DNA of 64,000 nt from the NCBI GenBank assembly GCA_035651635.1, contig DASRFK010000313.1:5384-69383 (forward strand), read 5' to 3'. Made by a program: the position numbers and the translations under genes. The DNA comes from JANXQE01 sp035651635. GTDB lineage: Bacteria; Verrucomicrobiota; Verrucomicrobiia; Limisphaerales; UBA8199. Under the pieces are notes generated by a model, which made no database searches, had not been told where the DNA came from, and saw only the letters and a list, made by a program, of their open reading frames with translations. Shown here one piece after another: positions 1 through 9,136 of this stretch. How positions within the stretch are numbered: position 1 is the stretch's first letter; each line of letters starts with the position of its first letter.

Positions 1-1911
1 ACCTCGAGGATAGGTGTCATACATGGTCCTGAGATTCGTATCGCGCAATTCCATGGTCCAGGCGCTCTTCCACGAGTCCTTGTCGAGCACAAGCCGGCAG
101 AGTGCCACGTACTTGGCGTAGGCCGGGCCGGAAACGTGATCCAGAAGCGGGCCGATCATGTGAACGAAGTTGAGATCCTTTTCCTGGCAGAGGTTGGGGG
201 CGCAATCGTAATCCACGCAGTCGCGAACGCCGACACAGGTGGTTCCGGTGAGGGGGTTCCCGTTGCCGTCGTTCGCGGCGGTCGTGCACGTAGTCATGAT
301 ATGGATCCAGGCCATATCGCGTGCCATGTCGAGGAACCTCCGCTCGTGGGACCAGTCATACCTCTCCAGGAAAGCCAGAGTAAGGTAGTGTGAAAAGACG
401 GCGTGCATGTTGTTACCCTGGAGGTAATTCAACTTATGTTCCGGAACCATGTAGTTCGCAAACCACTCGCAGATACGGTCCGCTATGCGAAGATATTTCG
501 GGTCCTGGGTTTCCGGGAAGGCCACGTGCGCCGCCATGTAAGCGCAGTAGGCAAGCCCGGGCGTCTTAAACCAGTCATCACGGTGATCGTCGCCGACGCG
601 ATTGAGCGCGGCGCTCCAGCAGGGAGGGTAGCTCATCTGCTCAAGGTCAAGTTTAACGTTGAGATCGTGCAAAACCATGTCGAGCGCTGCTCGCCGAAGC
701 TTGCCGTCCGCCAGAACCATTGCCGTGCGATATAGAATATCGGCTTGCCACCATGACCCGCCGTCGAGCGGCACGAACCCGTCCCGGTACGTGGCGAAGT
801 AACCCCAGCGCGTCAAACCGCCCGGGCGTCGCACAAAGAAGCTTCTACCGTCCGGGCCTTCGAGCGGAGTTTTGTCCAAAAAATAGTGTGCGAAGTTGCG
901 CTCCCAATCCCGACCGGTAGCCAGTCCTTCAAAGGCGAGCAAAGCCGGTGTTTGCCACACACAGTCATGGGCGAATGGGTAGGAAGCCTTTGGAAACTCA
1001 TCCATCATCAAGCCCCAACCAGGGACAAACGCGTCCGGGGCGGCGAGTCGGACCGGCATGATCTGCAGGCATTTTTCAGGATCGAAGTTACTCCGCGGCA
1101 CCTTCGTGAGATCTACCAACGTATCCACCGCTCCGGCGAAATACTTCTCACACACATCGCTTAGACGCCCTCCCAAGTCGCGGTCGAACAACACAGCAAA
1201 TGCCTTTGGTTCTTTCTCGCCCAACCGCAACTGCCAGGCGGCGCGGAATCGGTCCGCTCCATCCGTGCTTCGGTTTGCTTTAAAGAACGTGGCGGTCTTT
1301 TGTTCCGTGCGGCCATTTGGCTGAACATTGCCCTTCACTTCGGGGATAAAGAGATACCCGACATCGAGGTCTCCGGTCGTGCTGTGACCGAAGACCAGGG
1401 GATTGCTGGCGTCGATGAAAACCTCAGAGGCATCAGCATCGGTCGCCACCCATCCCCGCGTCACCCAGGCGCCGTGCTCTCGTGCGGCGCTTGAGCTGGC
1501 ACAAAACACGCAAATCGTTTCATTTGTGCAATCCAGACCAACGTGGACGACCGGGAGCGGATCGCCAGAGCGCACCCGGAATACAGCACTGCCGTGATCG
1601 AGTCGGAATCGTACCGCCTTCTCCGTCGGACTGTCTGCCAACACTTCATAGCTCGAAGCCGCGCCACCTCCGACCCAGAAGCCATCCTCGCGCGATTCCG
1701 GCTGGGCGACCACCAGGCCTTTAACTTCAACACCGGCCAATGCCCAGAGGCCGCCCTTCTTTTCAAATCGCCAGCTTTGGGTGCCGGTATGGAGAAGCAC
1801 GCGGGTGGCTGAAGTTTTCAACCCAATGTTCCCAGGCAGGGCTGCATGGACCTGACACAGAGTCGTCAGTACCAGTGTTAAGACCGGGAACTGCAGAGCG
1901 GCGCGAATCAT
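1..1911 (-). CDS. Large secreted protein of unknown family, 3' end beyond window
   Basis: An open frame runs from an ATG at 1911 to the left edge (637 codons) with no stop. The first ~25 residues form a typical signal peptide (hydrophobic FPVLTLVLTTL, then HAALPG), so the protein is probably exported. The body is rich in Trp, Tyr and Asp and looks like a glycan-active alpha/alpha-barrel type protein, with segments such as WGYFATYRDGFVPLDGGSWW, but I recognise no named family. The start codon overlaps the stop of the sugar-binding protein gene (ATGA), so it belongs to the same operon and is its last visible gene. A carbohydrate-processing role is inferred from context only. Confidence 0.8.
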   Translation of the reverse strand, partial: MIRAALQFPVLTLVLTTLCQVHAALPGNIGLKTSATRVLLHTGTQSWRFEKKGGLWALAGVEVKGLVVAQPESREDGFWVGGGAASSYEVLADSPTEKAVRFRLDHGSAVFRVRSGDPLPVVHVGLDCTNETICVFCASSSAAREHGAWVTRGWVATDADASEVFIDASNPLVFGHSTTGDLDVGYLFIPEVKGNVQPNGRTEQKTATFFKANRSTDGADRFRAAWQLRLGEKEPKAFAVLFDRDLGGRLSDVCEKYFAGAVDTLVDLTKVPRSNFDPEKCLQIMPVRLAAPDAFVPGWGLMMDEFPKASYPFAHDCVWQTPALLAFEGLATGRDWERNFAHYFLDKTPLEGPDGRSFFVRRPGGLTRWGYFATYRDGFVPLDGGSWWQADILYRTAMVLADGKLRRAALDMVLHDLNVKLDLEQMSYPPCWSAALNRVGDDHRDDWFKTPGLAYCAYMAAHVAFPETQDPKYLRIADRICEWFANYMVPEHKLNYLQGNNMHAVFSHYLTLAFLERYDWSHERRFLDMARDMAWIHIMTTCTTAANDGNGNPLTGTTCVGVRDCVDYDCAPNLCQEKDLNFVHMIGPLLDHVSGPAYAKYVALCRLVLDKDSWKSAWTMELRDTNLRTMYDTYPRG

Positions 1912-2945
1912 CCTGCTTTCAAAAAAACGTCCACGTTCTCGCGGGTGACGGTGTAACTCCCCGTATTGATGACTTCCGGGGCAGGGAATACACCAGCCTT
2001 GCGATCGTTGGCGGTGAACTTGAGGGGGCTATGGTTCAAGTCAAAGAGCACCCGCAAACCCAGGTAGGTGAACAACTCGCGTTTCTGGCCGATAGCGGCC
2101 GTGACGACCCCTTCTTTGATCAGGTTAAGATGGACAGGCTCAGCATCCACGCAAGTCACGATGATTTGGCTAACCTTGCCGGCCTCTTTCACCGCCAGGC
2201 CGATGCCCGGGCCGCTTTCGGAATCAAAGCCCGCCATGCCGACCAGGTCCGGTGTAGACTGTATCAGCGCGCTCGCCACGCGCGCCGCAACCGCCGAGTC
2301 CCCGCGATCATGCTGAGGTTCCATGGCGGTCAAGCCCTCCTTCTCAATCACCGATCTGAAGCCGGCGAACGCCTGTTGGTCAATGTACTGTTCCGTTAGC
2401 CCAAGCAACGCAATTCTTCCCTTTTTGCCCGCCAGAGCCCTGGCCATGGCTTCACCCTGGCGGACGCCCAAGTCGAACCAATTCGTGCCGACAAACGTTA
2501 GGCGCTTGCTGGTCGGCGCATCGACATCCACGGTCACCACCGGCACCTGGGCTTCGAAAGCTGTCGCGATTGGCGCGATGACGACCGATGGGTCCCAGGC
2601 GCTGATCAACATGCCCGCTGGACGCCGCGCGACGGTGGTTTCAATCATGCTGACGAACATCGGCATGTCGAGGGTGCTGGGACCGGTGATCGTTATCTTT
2701 ACCCCAAGCTCCTTGCCAGCCAACTCGAGCGCGGGATGGTCGTGAGCCTTATAGAGCGGCAGGTTCGCATGAGGCGAAATCCATACGTATTCCTCGTTAG
2801 AATAGTCGGCCTTGGGTTTCGAGGCATCCGGGGCAGAGGTTGCGTTTTCTCCCTGGCGGCATGAGGCCAAGCAGCCGCCGGTACCGGCCAGCGCCATGTT
2901 TTTCAACCAGGATCGGCGGGAATGATTCCCAAGGGGAGTTTTCAT
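1908..2945 (-). CDS. Sugar ABC transporter substrate-binding protein (RbsB-like)
   Basis: Predicted periplasmic sugar-binding protein of 345 residues. The N-terminus has a twin-arginine-like stretch (SRRSWLKNMALAGTGG) followed by a lipobox-like LASC, so it may be a Tat-exported lipoprotein. The body is the periplasmic-binding-protein type 1 fold of the ribose/xylose class: alternating strands and helices, with a hinge-type VVTVDVDAPTSKRLTFVGTN segment and the two-domain layout. It sits 13 bp upstream of the permease stop region, in an order ATPase, permease, binding protein. The ligand cannot be read from sequence; the surrounding GH140 enzymes, isomerases and FGGY kinase suggest a pentose or deoxyhexose. 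Confidence 0.9.
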   Translation of the reverse strand: MKTPLGNHSRRSWLKNMALAGTGGCLASCRQGENATSAPDASKPKADYSNEEYVWISPHANLPLYKAHDHPALELAGKELGVKITITGPSTLDMPMFVSMIETTVARRPAGMLISAWDPSVVIAPIATAFEAQVPVVTVDVDAPTSKRLTFVGTNWFDLGVRQGEAMARALAGKKGRIALLGLTEQYIDQQAFAGFRSVIEKEGLTAMEPQHDRGDSAVAARVASALIQSTPDLVGMAGFDSESGPGIGLAVKEAGKVSQIIVTCVDAEPVHLNLIKEGVVTAAIGQKRELFTYLGLRVLFDLNHSPLKFTANDRKAGVFPAPEVINTGSYTVTRENVDVFLKAG

Positions 2946-2958
2946 AGGATTTCAGATT

Positions 2959-3951
2959 TTATCGATTGCGCGACAAGAAACGGTCCATGGCGACTGCGAT
3001 GATGAGCACACAACCGATGACGATGCTTTGCCATTCCGGCGAGAGCCGCGCAAAGATCATGATGTTGTTAATCAGAGCGATAAAGAGCACTCCGGCCAAG
3101 GCTCCCCACACGGTCCCGCGACCGCCGCTCAGACTGGCGCCGCCGAGAATGACCGCCGTAATAATGCGAAGTTCCGCGCCGTCGCCTGAGGTGGAAGTTG
3201 CGGTGGCAACGCGGGCGGCAAACGCCATTCCGGCCAAGCCTGCAAGAAGTCCCATGAGCGCAAATGCAATGATCTGCATCCGCTCGACGTCGATCCCTGA
3301 AAGGTGCGCGGCTTTGGGATTGGCGCCGATGTAATAATACTTTCGGAAGAAGCGGGTTTTGGACATGAGATACTGGCCCGCAACGGCAATCACCAACAAG
3401 AGCCAGATGGGAGACTGCAGCCCAAGCCATTCGGCCTGTCCAAGACGGGCAAAACTCGCCGGCAGGTTGGCGATGCCGGGTCCGCCGACCAGGACGGCAA
3501 CACCGCGAAAAACCTGCATGGTTCCCAAGGTGGCGATCAGGGCGTTGACCTTTACCTTGGCAACCATCCAACCGTTGAGCGTGCCGCCAAGAGCAGCGAT
3601 GGCAAGCCCTGCGCCTACTGCAATTGGGGTCGGTATTCGCGAGCTGGTCAGCATCCAACCCGTGAGCACCCCCACCATGGAGAACATCGAACCGATCGAA
3701 AGATCGAACACTCCACTCACCATCAGGACCACCATGCCGCACGCCATCACCCCATCGAGGGCCATGTTCCGCAGCAGCGCGGTCAGGTTAGCCCAGGTTG
3801 GGAATGAGTGTGGATAAGCCAGCGTCGCCCCGATGAGGGCGCCTATCGTAAGTAGTAAAACCACCGTCTCCCGGGTCAGCCTGAAGAGGGATTTCGCCGC
3901 CGCTGGTATAGCGGGTCTGGGCAAGTCGATCGCTGGTTCACGCGCAGGCAT
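2959..3951 (-). CDS. Sugar ABC transporter permease (RbsC-like)
   Basis: A 330-residue integral membrane protein with about eight to ten hydrophobic segments, matching the BPD_transp_2 permeases of ribose, xylose and galactose importers. Family-type stretches include MVVLMVSGVFDLSIGSMFSM and a cytoplasmic loop YYYIGANPKAAHLSGID, which is the usual ATPase-coupling region (GxNxxAAxxSGI). It would form the channel homodimer of the importer. Its start overlaps the end of the ATPase gene by 14 bp. Length is normal for the family. Confidence 0.93.
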   Translation of the reverse strand: MPAREPAIDLPRPAIPAAAKSLFRLTRETVVLLLTIGALIGATLAYPHSFPTWANLTALLRNMALDGVMACGMVVLMVSGVFDLSIGSMFSMVGVLTGWMLTSSRIPTPIAVGAGLAIAALGGTLNGWMVAKVKVNALIATLGTMQVFRGVAVLVGGPGIANLPASFARLGQAEWLGLQSPIWLLLVIAVAGQYLMSKTRFFRKYYYIGANPKAAHLSGIDVERMQIIAFALMGLLAGLAGMAFAARVATATSTSGDGAELRIITAVILGGASLSGGRGTVWGALAGVLFIALINNIMIFARLSPEWQSIVIGCVLIIAVAMDRFLSRNR

Positions 3952-5461
3952 GGGAATCGAGGGAGGGAGACAAAGCGGCCAGGCGTAAAATGCTTTCCTC
4001 TGTCGCTTGGGCGCGCGGGATTTCCCCCGCCAGGCAGCCTTCGCGCATCACCAGGATGCGATCCGCCAGGGAAAGCACTTCGGGGAGTTCAGAGGAAATC
4101 AGGACAATGGCCGCGCCTTGACGGGCCAATTCGCGTAAAAGTTGGTGCACTTCCATTTTCGCGCCGACGTCAATGCCGCGGGTAGGTTCGTCCACGATGA
4201 ATATCGGAGGCCGAACCAGGAGCCAGCGCGCGAGGAGGATTTTCTGTTGGTTGCCGCCACTGAGTTGCTGCACCGCATGTGGGTTGGTCAACCTCAGGCG
4301 CGTCGCCGCCATTTGGGATTGTTCTTCCATGGCGCGGTCATCCAGCCACCAACACCCAAATCGCTCCAGGCCGGCAGCGCCGAAATTGTCCGCGAGATTC
4401 ATTTCCAAAAACAAACCCGCATCCTTGCGATCTTCGGGCAGATAACCGATCCCGGCCCGAATCGCGTCGCTCGGGGACCGAATTAGGATAGAGCGGCCCT
4501 CGACGCGGATGGTCCCCGCAGTGATGCGCCGGGCGCCAAAGATCGCCATCGCCAATTCTGTGCGTCCAGAACCGGCCAGGCCGGCGAAGGCCGTGATCTC
4601 GCCCGAATGCGCCTTGAAGGAGATCCCCTCCAACAAGCTGTCATCGCTCAAACCCTCAACCTCCAGGGCGGCCGCGCCGGAGGCAGGTTGCCGCGAAGCC
4701 TCGCTTCGACTGAAAGACAACTCACGTCCCACCATGCGCATTATCAGTTCTTCCTCGGAAACTTCGTCGCACCTGAATGTGCCCTGGCCCTCGCCGTCCC
4801 TTAGCACAGTCACCCGGTCACAGATGCGGAACACCTCCGCCATGCGATGGGAGATGTAAACAACACCCGCGCCCCGCTCACGCAGGCGGCGAATCACGCG
4901 AAAGAGAGTCGTGGTTTCAGCCTCCGTAAGCGCGGAGGTAGGCTCGTCCAAAACCAGCACTCGTGCTTCAATCGAAAGCGCCTTTGCGATCTCAACCATT
5001 TGTTGTTCCGCTGGGGAAAGATCTTCGACTGGGGTTTCCGAACTGAGATTGATGTCCAGTTCAGCAAGGATCTCCTGTGTGCGTCGATGCATCTGCCCGC
5101 GATTGATCATCCCCAAGGGCCCGACCGGCTGGCGTCCAAAGAAAACATTCTCGGCCACGCTGAGCGGCGCAGCCAGGCTGCGTTCCTGAAAAACCATGGC
5201 GATGCCCGCTTCCTGAGCAGCCCACGGGCTGGTGAACGAAACAGACGCCCCGCACAAAGCTAGGATGCCTTCGTCGGGAGTGAATACACCGGCCAGAATG
5301 TGCATGAGGGTACTCTTGCCTGCGCCGTTCTCGCCCACCACGGCATGAACCTCGCCTGGCCGGATCTCAAGGTCCACGTGATGAAGGGCGCGAACGCCGG
5401 GAAATGACTTGGAAATTCCCCGGGCCTCGAGCAGTGGCGACGATGCGGCGGCGAAGCTCAT
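3938..5461 (-). CDS. Sugar ABC transporter ATPase, duplicated ABC domains (RbsA/MglA-like)
   Basis: A 507-residue protein with two fused ABC domains, as in RbsA, XylG and MglA. The first domain has Walker A GENGAGKST (about residue 41), a signature-like DLSPAEQQMVEIAKAL and Walker B VLVLDEPTSALTEAE. The second has a degenerate Walker A (GLAGSGRTELAM), signature LSGGNQQKILLARWL and Walker B IFIVDEPTRGIDVGAK. A weak second nucleotide site is normal in this family. It energises import with the permease and binding protein just downstream, and its start overlaps the stop of the isomerase gene by 4 bp. Confidence 0.95.
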   Translation of the reverse strand: MSFAAASSPLLEARGISKSFPGVRALHHVDLEIRPGEVHAVVGENGAGKSTLMHILAGVFTPDEGILALCGASVSFTSPWAAQEAGIAMVFQERSLAAPLSVAENVFFGRQPVGPLGMINRGQMHRRTQEILAELDINLSSETPVEDLSPAEQQMVEIAKALSIEARVLVLDEPTSALTEAETTTLFRVIRRLRERGAGVVYISHRMAEVFRICDRVTVLRDGEGQGTFRCDEVSEEELIMRMVGRELSFSRSEASRQPASGAAALEVEGLSDDSLLEGISFKAHSGEITAFAGLAGSGRTELAMAIFGARRITAGTIRVEGRSILIRSPSDAIRAGIGYLPEDRKDAGLFLEMNLADNFGAAGLERFGCWWLDDRAMEEQSQMAATRLRLTNPHAVQQLSGGNQQKILLARWLLVRPPIFIVDEPTRGIDVGAKMEVHQLLRELARQGAAIVLISSELPEVLSLADRILVMREGCLAGEIPRAQATEESILRLAALSPSLDSHACA

Positions 5462-6882
5462 TCGTGCACGTACATTTCCCAGCCTAGATAGGTGGCGGCG
5501 GCTTCGTTGATGGCGTTTGCGCAGTTGGACCGGACCATGGAGACGTGATGCTCAAACCCTTGTTTGCAAATGTATTTCATCAGCTTCTGAAGGTTCGGGA
5601 CCTGGCAGACGGCGATGGAACCCAGCATGTTGAATGGATCCGCCGTGAATTGGCCTTCCCCGACGTAGCCACGCACTCGACCGTTAAGGTCGTCCGTCGA
5701 GAAGCGCAGGTAGGTCATTGGCCCAGGTTCGACCTTGGCGTCAATTCCCCCGAAGCACAGCTCCTCGCCCAGAACACTCCCGAGCACGCTTAAGTTCGAG
5801 ATTTGGACCGGTTTGCCGACAAAACCTTTCGGATAATTGCCGCAATGCTGGGCGACGCACTTGTTTCGATCGTCTGCATAATTGTTATTCCAATCCACAA
5901 TGGCCGCAGGATTGCCCGTAGCCAACACAAGGGCATACATGGCTGTGACGCCGGCGACATCGACCTCGCAAGCGCACGGGATCAAGTGATCGCTCATGAT
6001 GCTCATGGTGAGGCAGGTGGCGCAGCCATAGTTCTGTTGGATGGAAGTCCAGCACTGGAAGCCGGCTGCATCGATCGCGTTGGCCCGCATCCAGTCCTCG
6101 GCCGCCAGGAAAAGACGCAAATGCTTGTCGAACTTGGCGTCGAGATTCTTGATGCCAGGAGCGACGGTCCCATAGCCTTTAATCTCCTCCAGCTTGTCCC
6201 TGGCCCGGGCGGAGCCAACATCAACCCGGTTCGCTGCCGCGATGATTTCCGAGAGGTCCACTGGGATGACTGTAATCCCCGATGCCTGCAGTAGCTTCTC
6301 GCTGGAGCGCATGGTTTGAAAGGCCGCGGGCCTGGCGCCGATGGCGCCGATGCGGGCGTTGCGGAGGCCATTGGTGACACGGCAAACGGCGGCAAAGAAC
6401 TCGATATCTTTTAAAAAAGCGTTGCTGCTGAGCGGTACTGTGTGGGTCGCCGTGTCGGTCCAGGGAATGCCGTACTGCCGAAGGTTGTTACAGACCGAAA
6501 TCTTGCCGCAGAAAGAGTCGCGGCGATGGGCCGTGTCGAGCTTGTCCAATTCGTCATCGCAGGCCTGCACCAGGACCGGAACGCCCAGCTTGGCCCAATT
6601 CAGCGCGTTCACGATTCCGAGCTCGTCACCGAAATTGGGCAGGCACACAATGACGCCGTCGATTTGATTGCGGTGCTGATTGAAGAAATCGGCGCACTTG
6701 CGGGCATCCGCCACCGTCTCGATCGCGCCCGTCGGGGTTTCGCCGGGCGGCAAAATCAGGCTGTGGTTCCCCGCTCGTTCTATCTGCTGGAGCAACTGCT
6801 CACGGCCGCTGCGCGCCAGTTCAGCGGAGAAGCACCCGCGGGTTCCAACGATCACGCCAAAGGTCAATTCGGTTTTTCTCAT
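5458..6882 (-). CDS. L-fucose/L-arabinose isomerase family protein
   Basis: About 474 residues, related to the aldose-ketose isomerases of the FucI/AraA fold. Visible features are an N-terminal Rossmann-like part with GVIVGTRGCF, a DGVIVCLPNFGDELGIVNAL stretch, and a C-terminal beta-barrel region with LSVLGSVLGEELCFGG and MTYLRFSTDDLNGRV. I chose the ATG at 6882 because a longer frame reaching 6981 would run into the preceding gene and adds no family-like sequence. Members act on free sugars or carry unknown substrates; here it would convert an imported aldose to a ketose before the FGGY kinase. The exact substrate is not readable. Confidence 0.82.
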   Translation of the reverse strand: MRKTELTFGVIVGTRGCFSAELARSGREQLLQQIERAGNHSLILPPGETPTGAIETVADARKCADFFNQHRNQIDGVIVCLPNFGDELGIVNALNWAKLGVPVLVQACDDELDKLDTAHRRDSFCGKISVCNNLRQYGIPWTDTATHTVPLSSNAFLKDIEFFAAVCRVTNGLRNARIGAIGARPAAFQTMRSSEKLLQASGITVIPVDLSEIIAAANRVDVGSARARDKLEEIKGYGTVAPGIKNLDAKFDKHLRLFLAAEDWMRANAIDAAGFQCWTSIQQNYGCATCLTMSIMSDHLIPCACEVDVAGVTAMYALVLATGNPAAIVDWNNNYADDRNKCVAQHCGNYPKGFVGKPVQISNLSVLGSVLGEELCFGGIDAKVEPGPMTYLRFSTDDLNGRVRGYVGEGQFTADPFNMLGSIAVCQVPNLQKLMKYICKQGFEHHVSMVRSNCANAINEAAATYLGWEMYVHE

Positions 6883-6923
6883 AAGAAGGGGTTTTGGAGA
6901 CAAATGCGCTGTGCGTTCCAGCT

Positions 6924-7781
6924 TTAAAGCGTGAGTTCCGGAAGCTCCTTGGCCAGGTACTTCAGGCTCTCCTTTATCCACCGGTCGGGATTGTCGACGG
7001 GGTAGTGTGGCTCGCCCATTTCAATGCCGGCGATGCACGGCTCACCGACGCGTTTGCAATTCTCTTCGATCCCCAGTTCGAGGGCCTTGTGGATGTAAGC
7101 GGCGAAATCCACGGTGCCGGTGCCGATGATGCTGTTGGTATGATCGTAGCCTTGCGTTTCGCTCAAGTGGACGTGGATGATCTTATCTTTGATCTTTTCG
7201 ATGCGCTGCGGCCCTTCGCGGTTGATGGTGAAATGGCCGATGTCGAGGTTCGGAAACACGTTGGGCAGACCGATATCCTCGACCATGCGAGCCGCCTTGT
7301 CGGTGCTGTTGAGGATGAAGTAAATGTGAGGCTCGATCTCCAGGTCCACCAGCAAACCCTGCTTGAGACCCCACTGAGCCAGTTTGCGGATCGACTCAAT
7401 CGAATTGAGCCAGGCGACCTCAGGAAGCATCTCAGCCCGGTGCACGCCGCAGCCCCAGCAAATCAGGACCTGGCGGCCTCCCAACTCGAGTTGAAACTCG
7501 CTGCACCGCTTCATGTAATCCAGTACCTGCTGGCGAATTCTGGCGCTGGGACACGCCATGTGCTCGACCTCGGCCAGCAACATCTGCGAGCTGCATAACT
7601 CGAAGTCGCGGTGCATCCTGATGATTTCCCGGCGCCGCTTGGCGCTCATTACCGTCGGATCTCCCGAGCCGCAGGCGGCGTACTCGGTAAACTTAAAGCC
7701 CATCCGGTGGGCGCTTTTGAGGGTCTTCTCGATTGGCCATTTGGCCACCTCGTAGACGTAAGTATTGAGAGCGAGTTTCAT
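6924..7781 (-). CDS. Sugar phosphate isomerase/epimerase-like TIM barrel
   Basis: A 285-residue protein of the xylose-isomerase-like (AP endonuclease 2) TIM-barrel superfamily. It has the expected metal-site elements: VDLEIEPHIYF (Glu), NVFPNLDIGHF (Asp and His), DKIIHVHLSETQGYDHT (His) and a late IEMGEP (Glu). These are placed as in divalent-metal sugar epimerases and isomerases such as hydroxypyruvate or ketose 3-epimerases. It lies between the fucose-isomerase-like gene and a GH140 gene, overlapping the latter by 4 bp, and was probably recruited for the same sugar. The reaction is unknown. Confidence 0.87.
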   Translation of the reverse strand: MKLALNTYVYEVAKWPIEKTLKSAHRMGFKFTEYAACGSGDPTVMSAKRRREIIRMHRDFELCSSQMLLAEVEHMACPSARIRQQVLDYMKRCSEFQLELGGRQVLICWGCGVHRAEMLPEVAWLNSIESIRKLAQWGLKQGLLVDLEIEPHIYFILNSTDKAARMVEDIGLPNVFPNLDIGHFTINREGPQRIEKIKDKIIHVHLSETQGYDHTNSIIGTGTVDFAAYIHKALELGIEENCKRVGEPCIAGIEMGEPHYPVDNPDRWIKESLKYLAKELPELTL

Positions 7782-9136
7782 GATTGTTGGTTAGGTTCAG
7801 GTTTAGTCGCTTCCCTTTCAAAGTCGGGCAAGGTTCCAGGCGGGGAGAAATCTGCTTCCGCGCTATCAATTACCAAAACCCAGTCGCTGCACGGGCCGGC
7901 CCACGGGGCGGTGAACTCCAACCGGTCAACGCCGGGTAAACAGCCACCGTCGATCGCGTCGCCGGTGCGCGGGTCGTACCACCATGCTTGGAGGGCAGCA
8001 GCACACAGTGACTCGAGGGTTACCGTCACCGTCCCTCCCTGGGGCAGGTAGACTAAGATGTATCCTTCTCCGCGGCAGGCACGACGATGCTCCGGGCCGG
8101 TTTTTTCCTCGAGGAGAATTGATTGGTCGGGGACACGAGAGAGCATTGGGCGTGATTCGATGAGGTTGCGGAGGTGGCGCATTTGGCACGCCCCCGGGAG
8201 GTCCAGTGCCTGGCGCCAATTGCGTCGGGCAAAACTGATTGGCGCATAGCTTTGGCAGAAGAACTGCCACACGGGGTGACAGCCGTACGTATGGCCAAAG
8301 GCGCCGGCGAACACGGCCCAATATGCAGCCTGGCGCGCATCGTAATCATCGAACCAGCCCAACTCTTGCGGCTTCCAATTCACAGGGTGATCCTCGTAGC
8401 GCGGCTCGCCATCCAGGCAGGGCTTTGTCGGCAGGAGGATGTAATCGCGGGCGATGATCTGATCATTGCCCAGATGTTTTCTTTCGTGGCCCGATTGAGC
8501 GAGATTGAAGTCCAGCCACGGAGCCTGGTGAAACCACTCGGAAGAGCTGTGGCCGCCGTTACCTCCAAGCGGATGGAAGGTCATCAGGTGGTTCTGGTCG
8601 GCTGACTTGATACCATGCGCGATTGCTTCCCAAATCGCGCGGTTGTCACCGCCCCCCTGGCGATCGCCGCCGTTGATCCAGATGATGTTCCAGGTGTCGC
8701 GGTACCGGTTGCCGAGCCATTCCCCATAAGCCCGAGCGTTTTTCGGCTCGAAAATGAGCGGGCCTTTGCCGTGGCCCAGCAATTCGATTTTGTCGCCCCA
8801 GGTCGGAACCAGGCCGATGAAGAGACCTTTTTGAGCGGCTAAATGGATGAGCCGATCTACGTGATGAAAGTACGCCTCGTTTGGTTTCAGCGGGTCGTTG
8901 TTGATCAGCGGACGTTCGCCGTAAGCATTGGGAGTGACCAAGCCATCGAACTCCGCCAGCACAACTGCCTGTACGACAGTGAAGCCTTTCTGACGGCGAT
9001 TTTCCAGGTAATGATCGGCTTCCTCGAAAGATGGGCGATGGAACAATTCCCAGGCTGTATCCGCCAACCAGAAGAACGGCTTTCCCGCTTCCCAGGTGAG
9101 GAAGCGTCGATTATCTGAGATGACCAGACGTTTCAT
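7778..9136 (-). CDS. GH140 apiosidase-like glycoside hydrolase (DUF4038), copy 1
   Basis: A 452-residue protein of the DUF4038 (apiosidase-like) TIM barrel followed by a putative collagen-binding beta domain, the architecture of GH140. Early residues FFWLADTAWELFHR and the barrel motifs IIWINGGDRQ (Asp ~158) and CLDGEPRYEDHP (Glu ~244) carry the likely catalytic acids. The C-terminal ~90 residues are beta-rich (EGYILVYLPQGGTVTV). No signal peptide is evident from the ATG at 9136, unlike copy 2. A longer frame to 9886 overlaps the MFS gene and is spurious; the chosen ATG forms an ATGA overlap with that gene's stop. GH140 is known for endo-apiosidase action on rhamnogalacturonan II; substrate here is inferred. 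Confidence 0.87.
   Translation of the reverse strand: MKRLVISDNRRFLTWEAGKPFFWLADTAWELFHRPSFEEADHYLENRRQKGFTVVQAVVLAEFDGLVTPNAYGERPLINNDPLKPNEAYFHHVDRLIHLAAQKGLFIGLVPTWGDKIELLGHGKGPLIFEPKNARAYGEWLGNRYRDTWNIIWINGGDRQGGGDNRAIWEAIAHGIKSADQNHLMTFHPLGGNGGHSSSEWFHQAPWLDFNLAQSGHERKHLGNDQIIARDYILLPTKPCLDGEPRYEDHPVNWKPQELGWFDDYDARQAAYWAVFAGAFGHTYGCHPVWQFFCQSYAPISFARRNWRQALDLPGACQMRHLRNLIESRPMLSRVPDQSILLEEKTGPEHRRACRGEGYILVYLPQGGTVTVTLESLCAAALQAWWYDPRTGDAIDGGCLPGVDRLEFTAPWAGPCSDWVLVIDSAEADFSPPGTLPDFEREATKPEPNQQS

Noticed and set aside
1740..2399. A 219-codon plus-strand frame
   Set aside because: Lies opposite two real minus-strand genes and has no recognisable domain.
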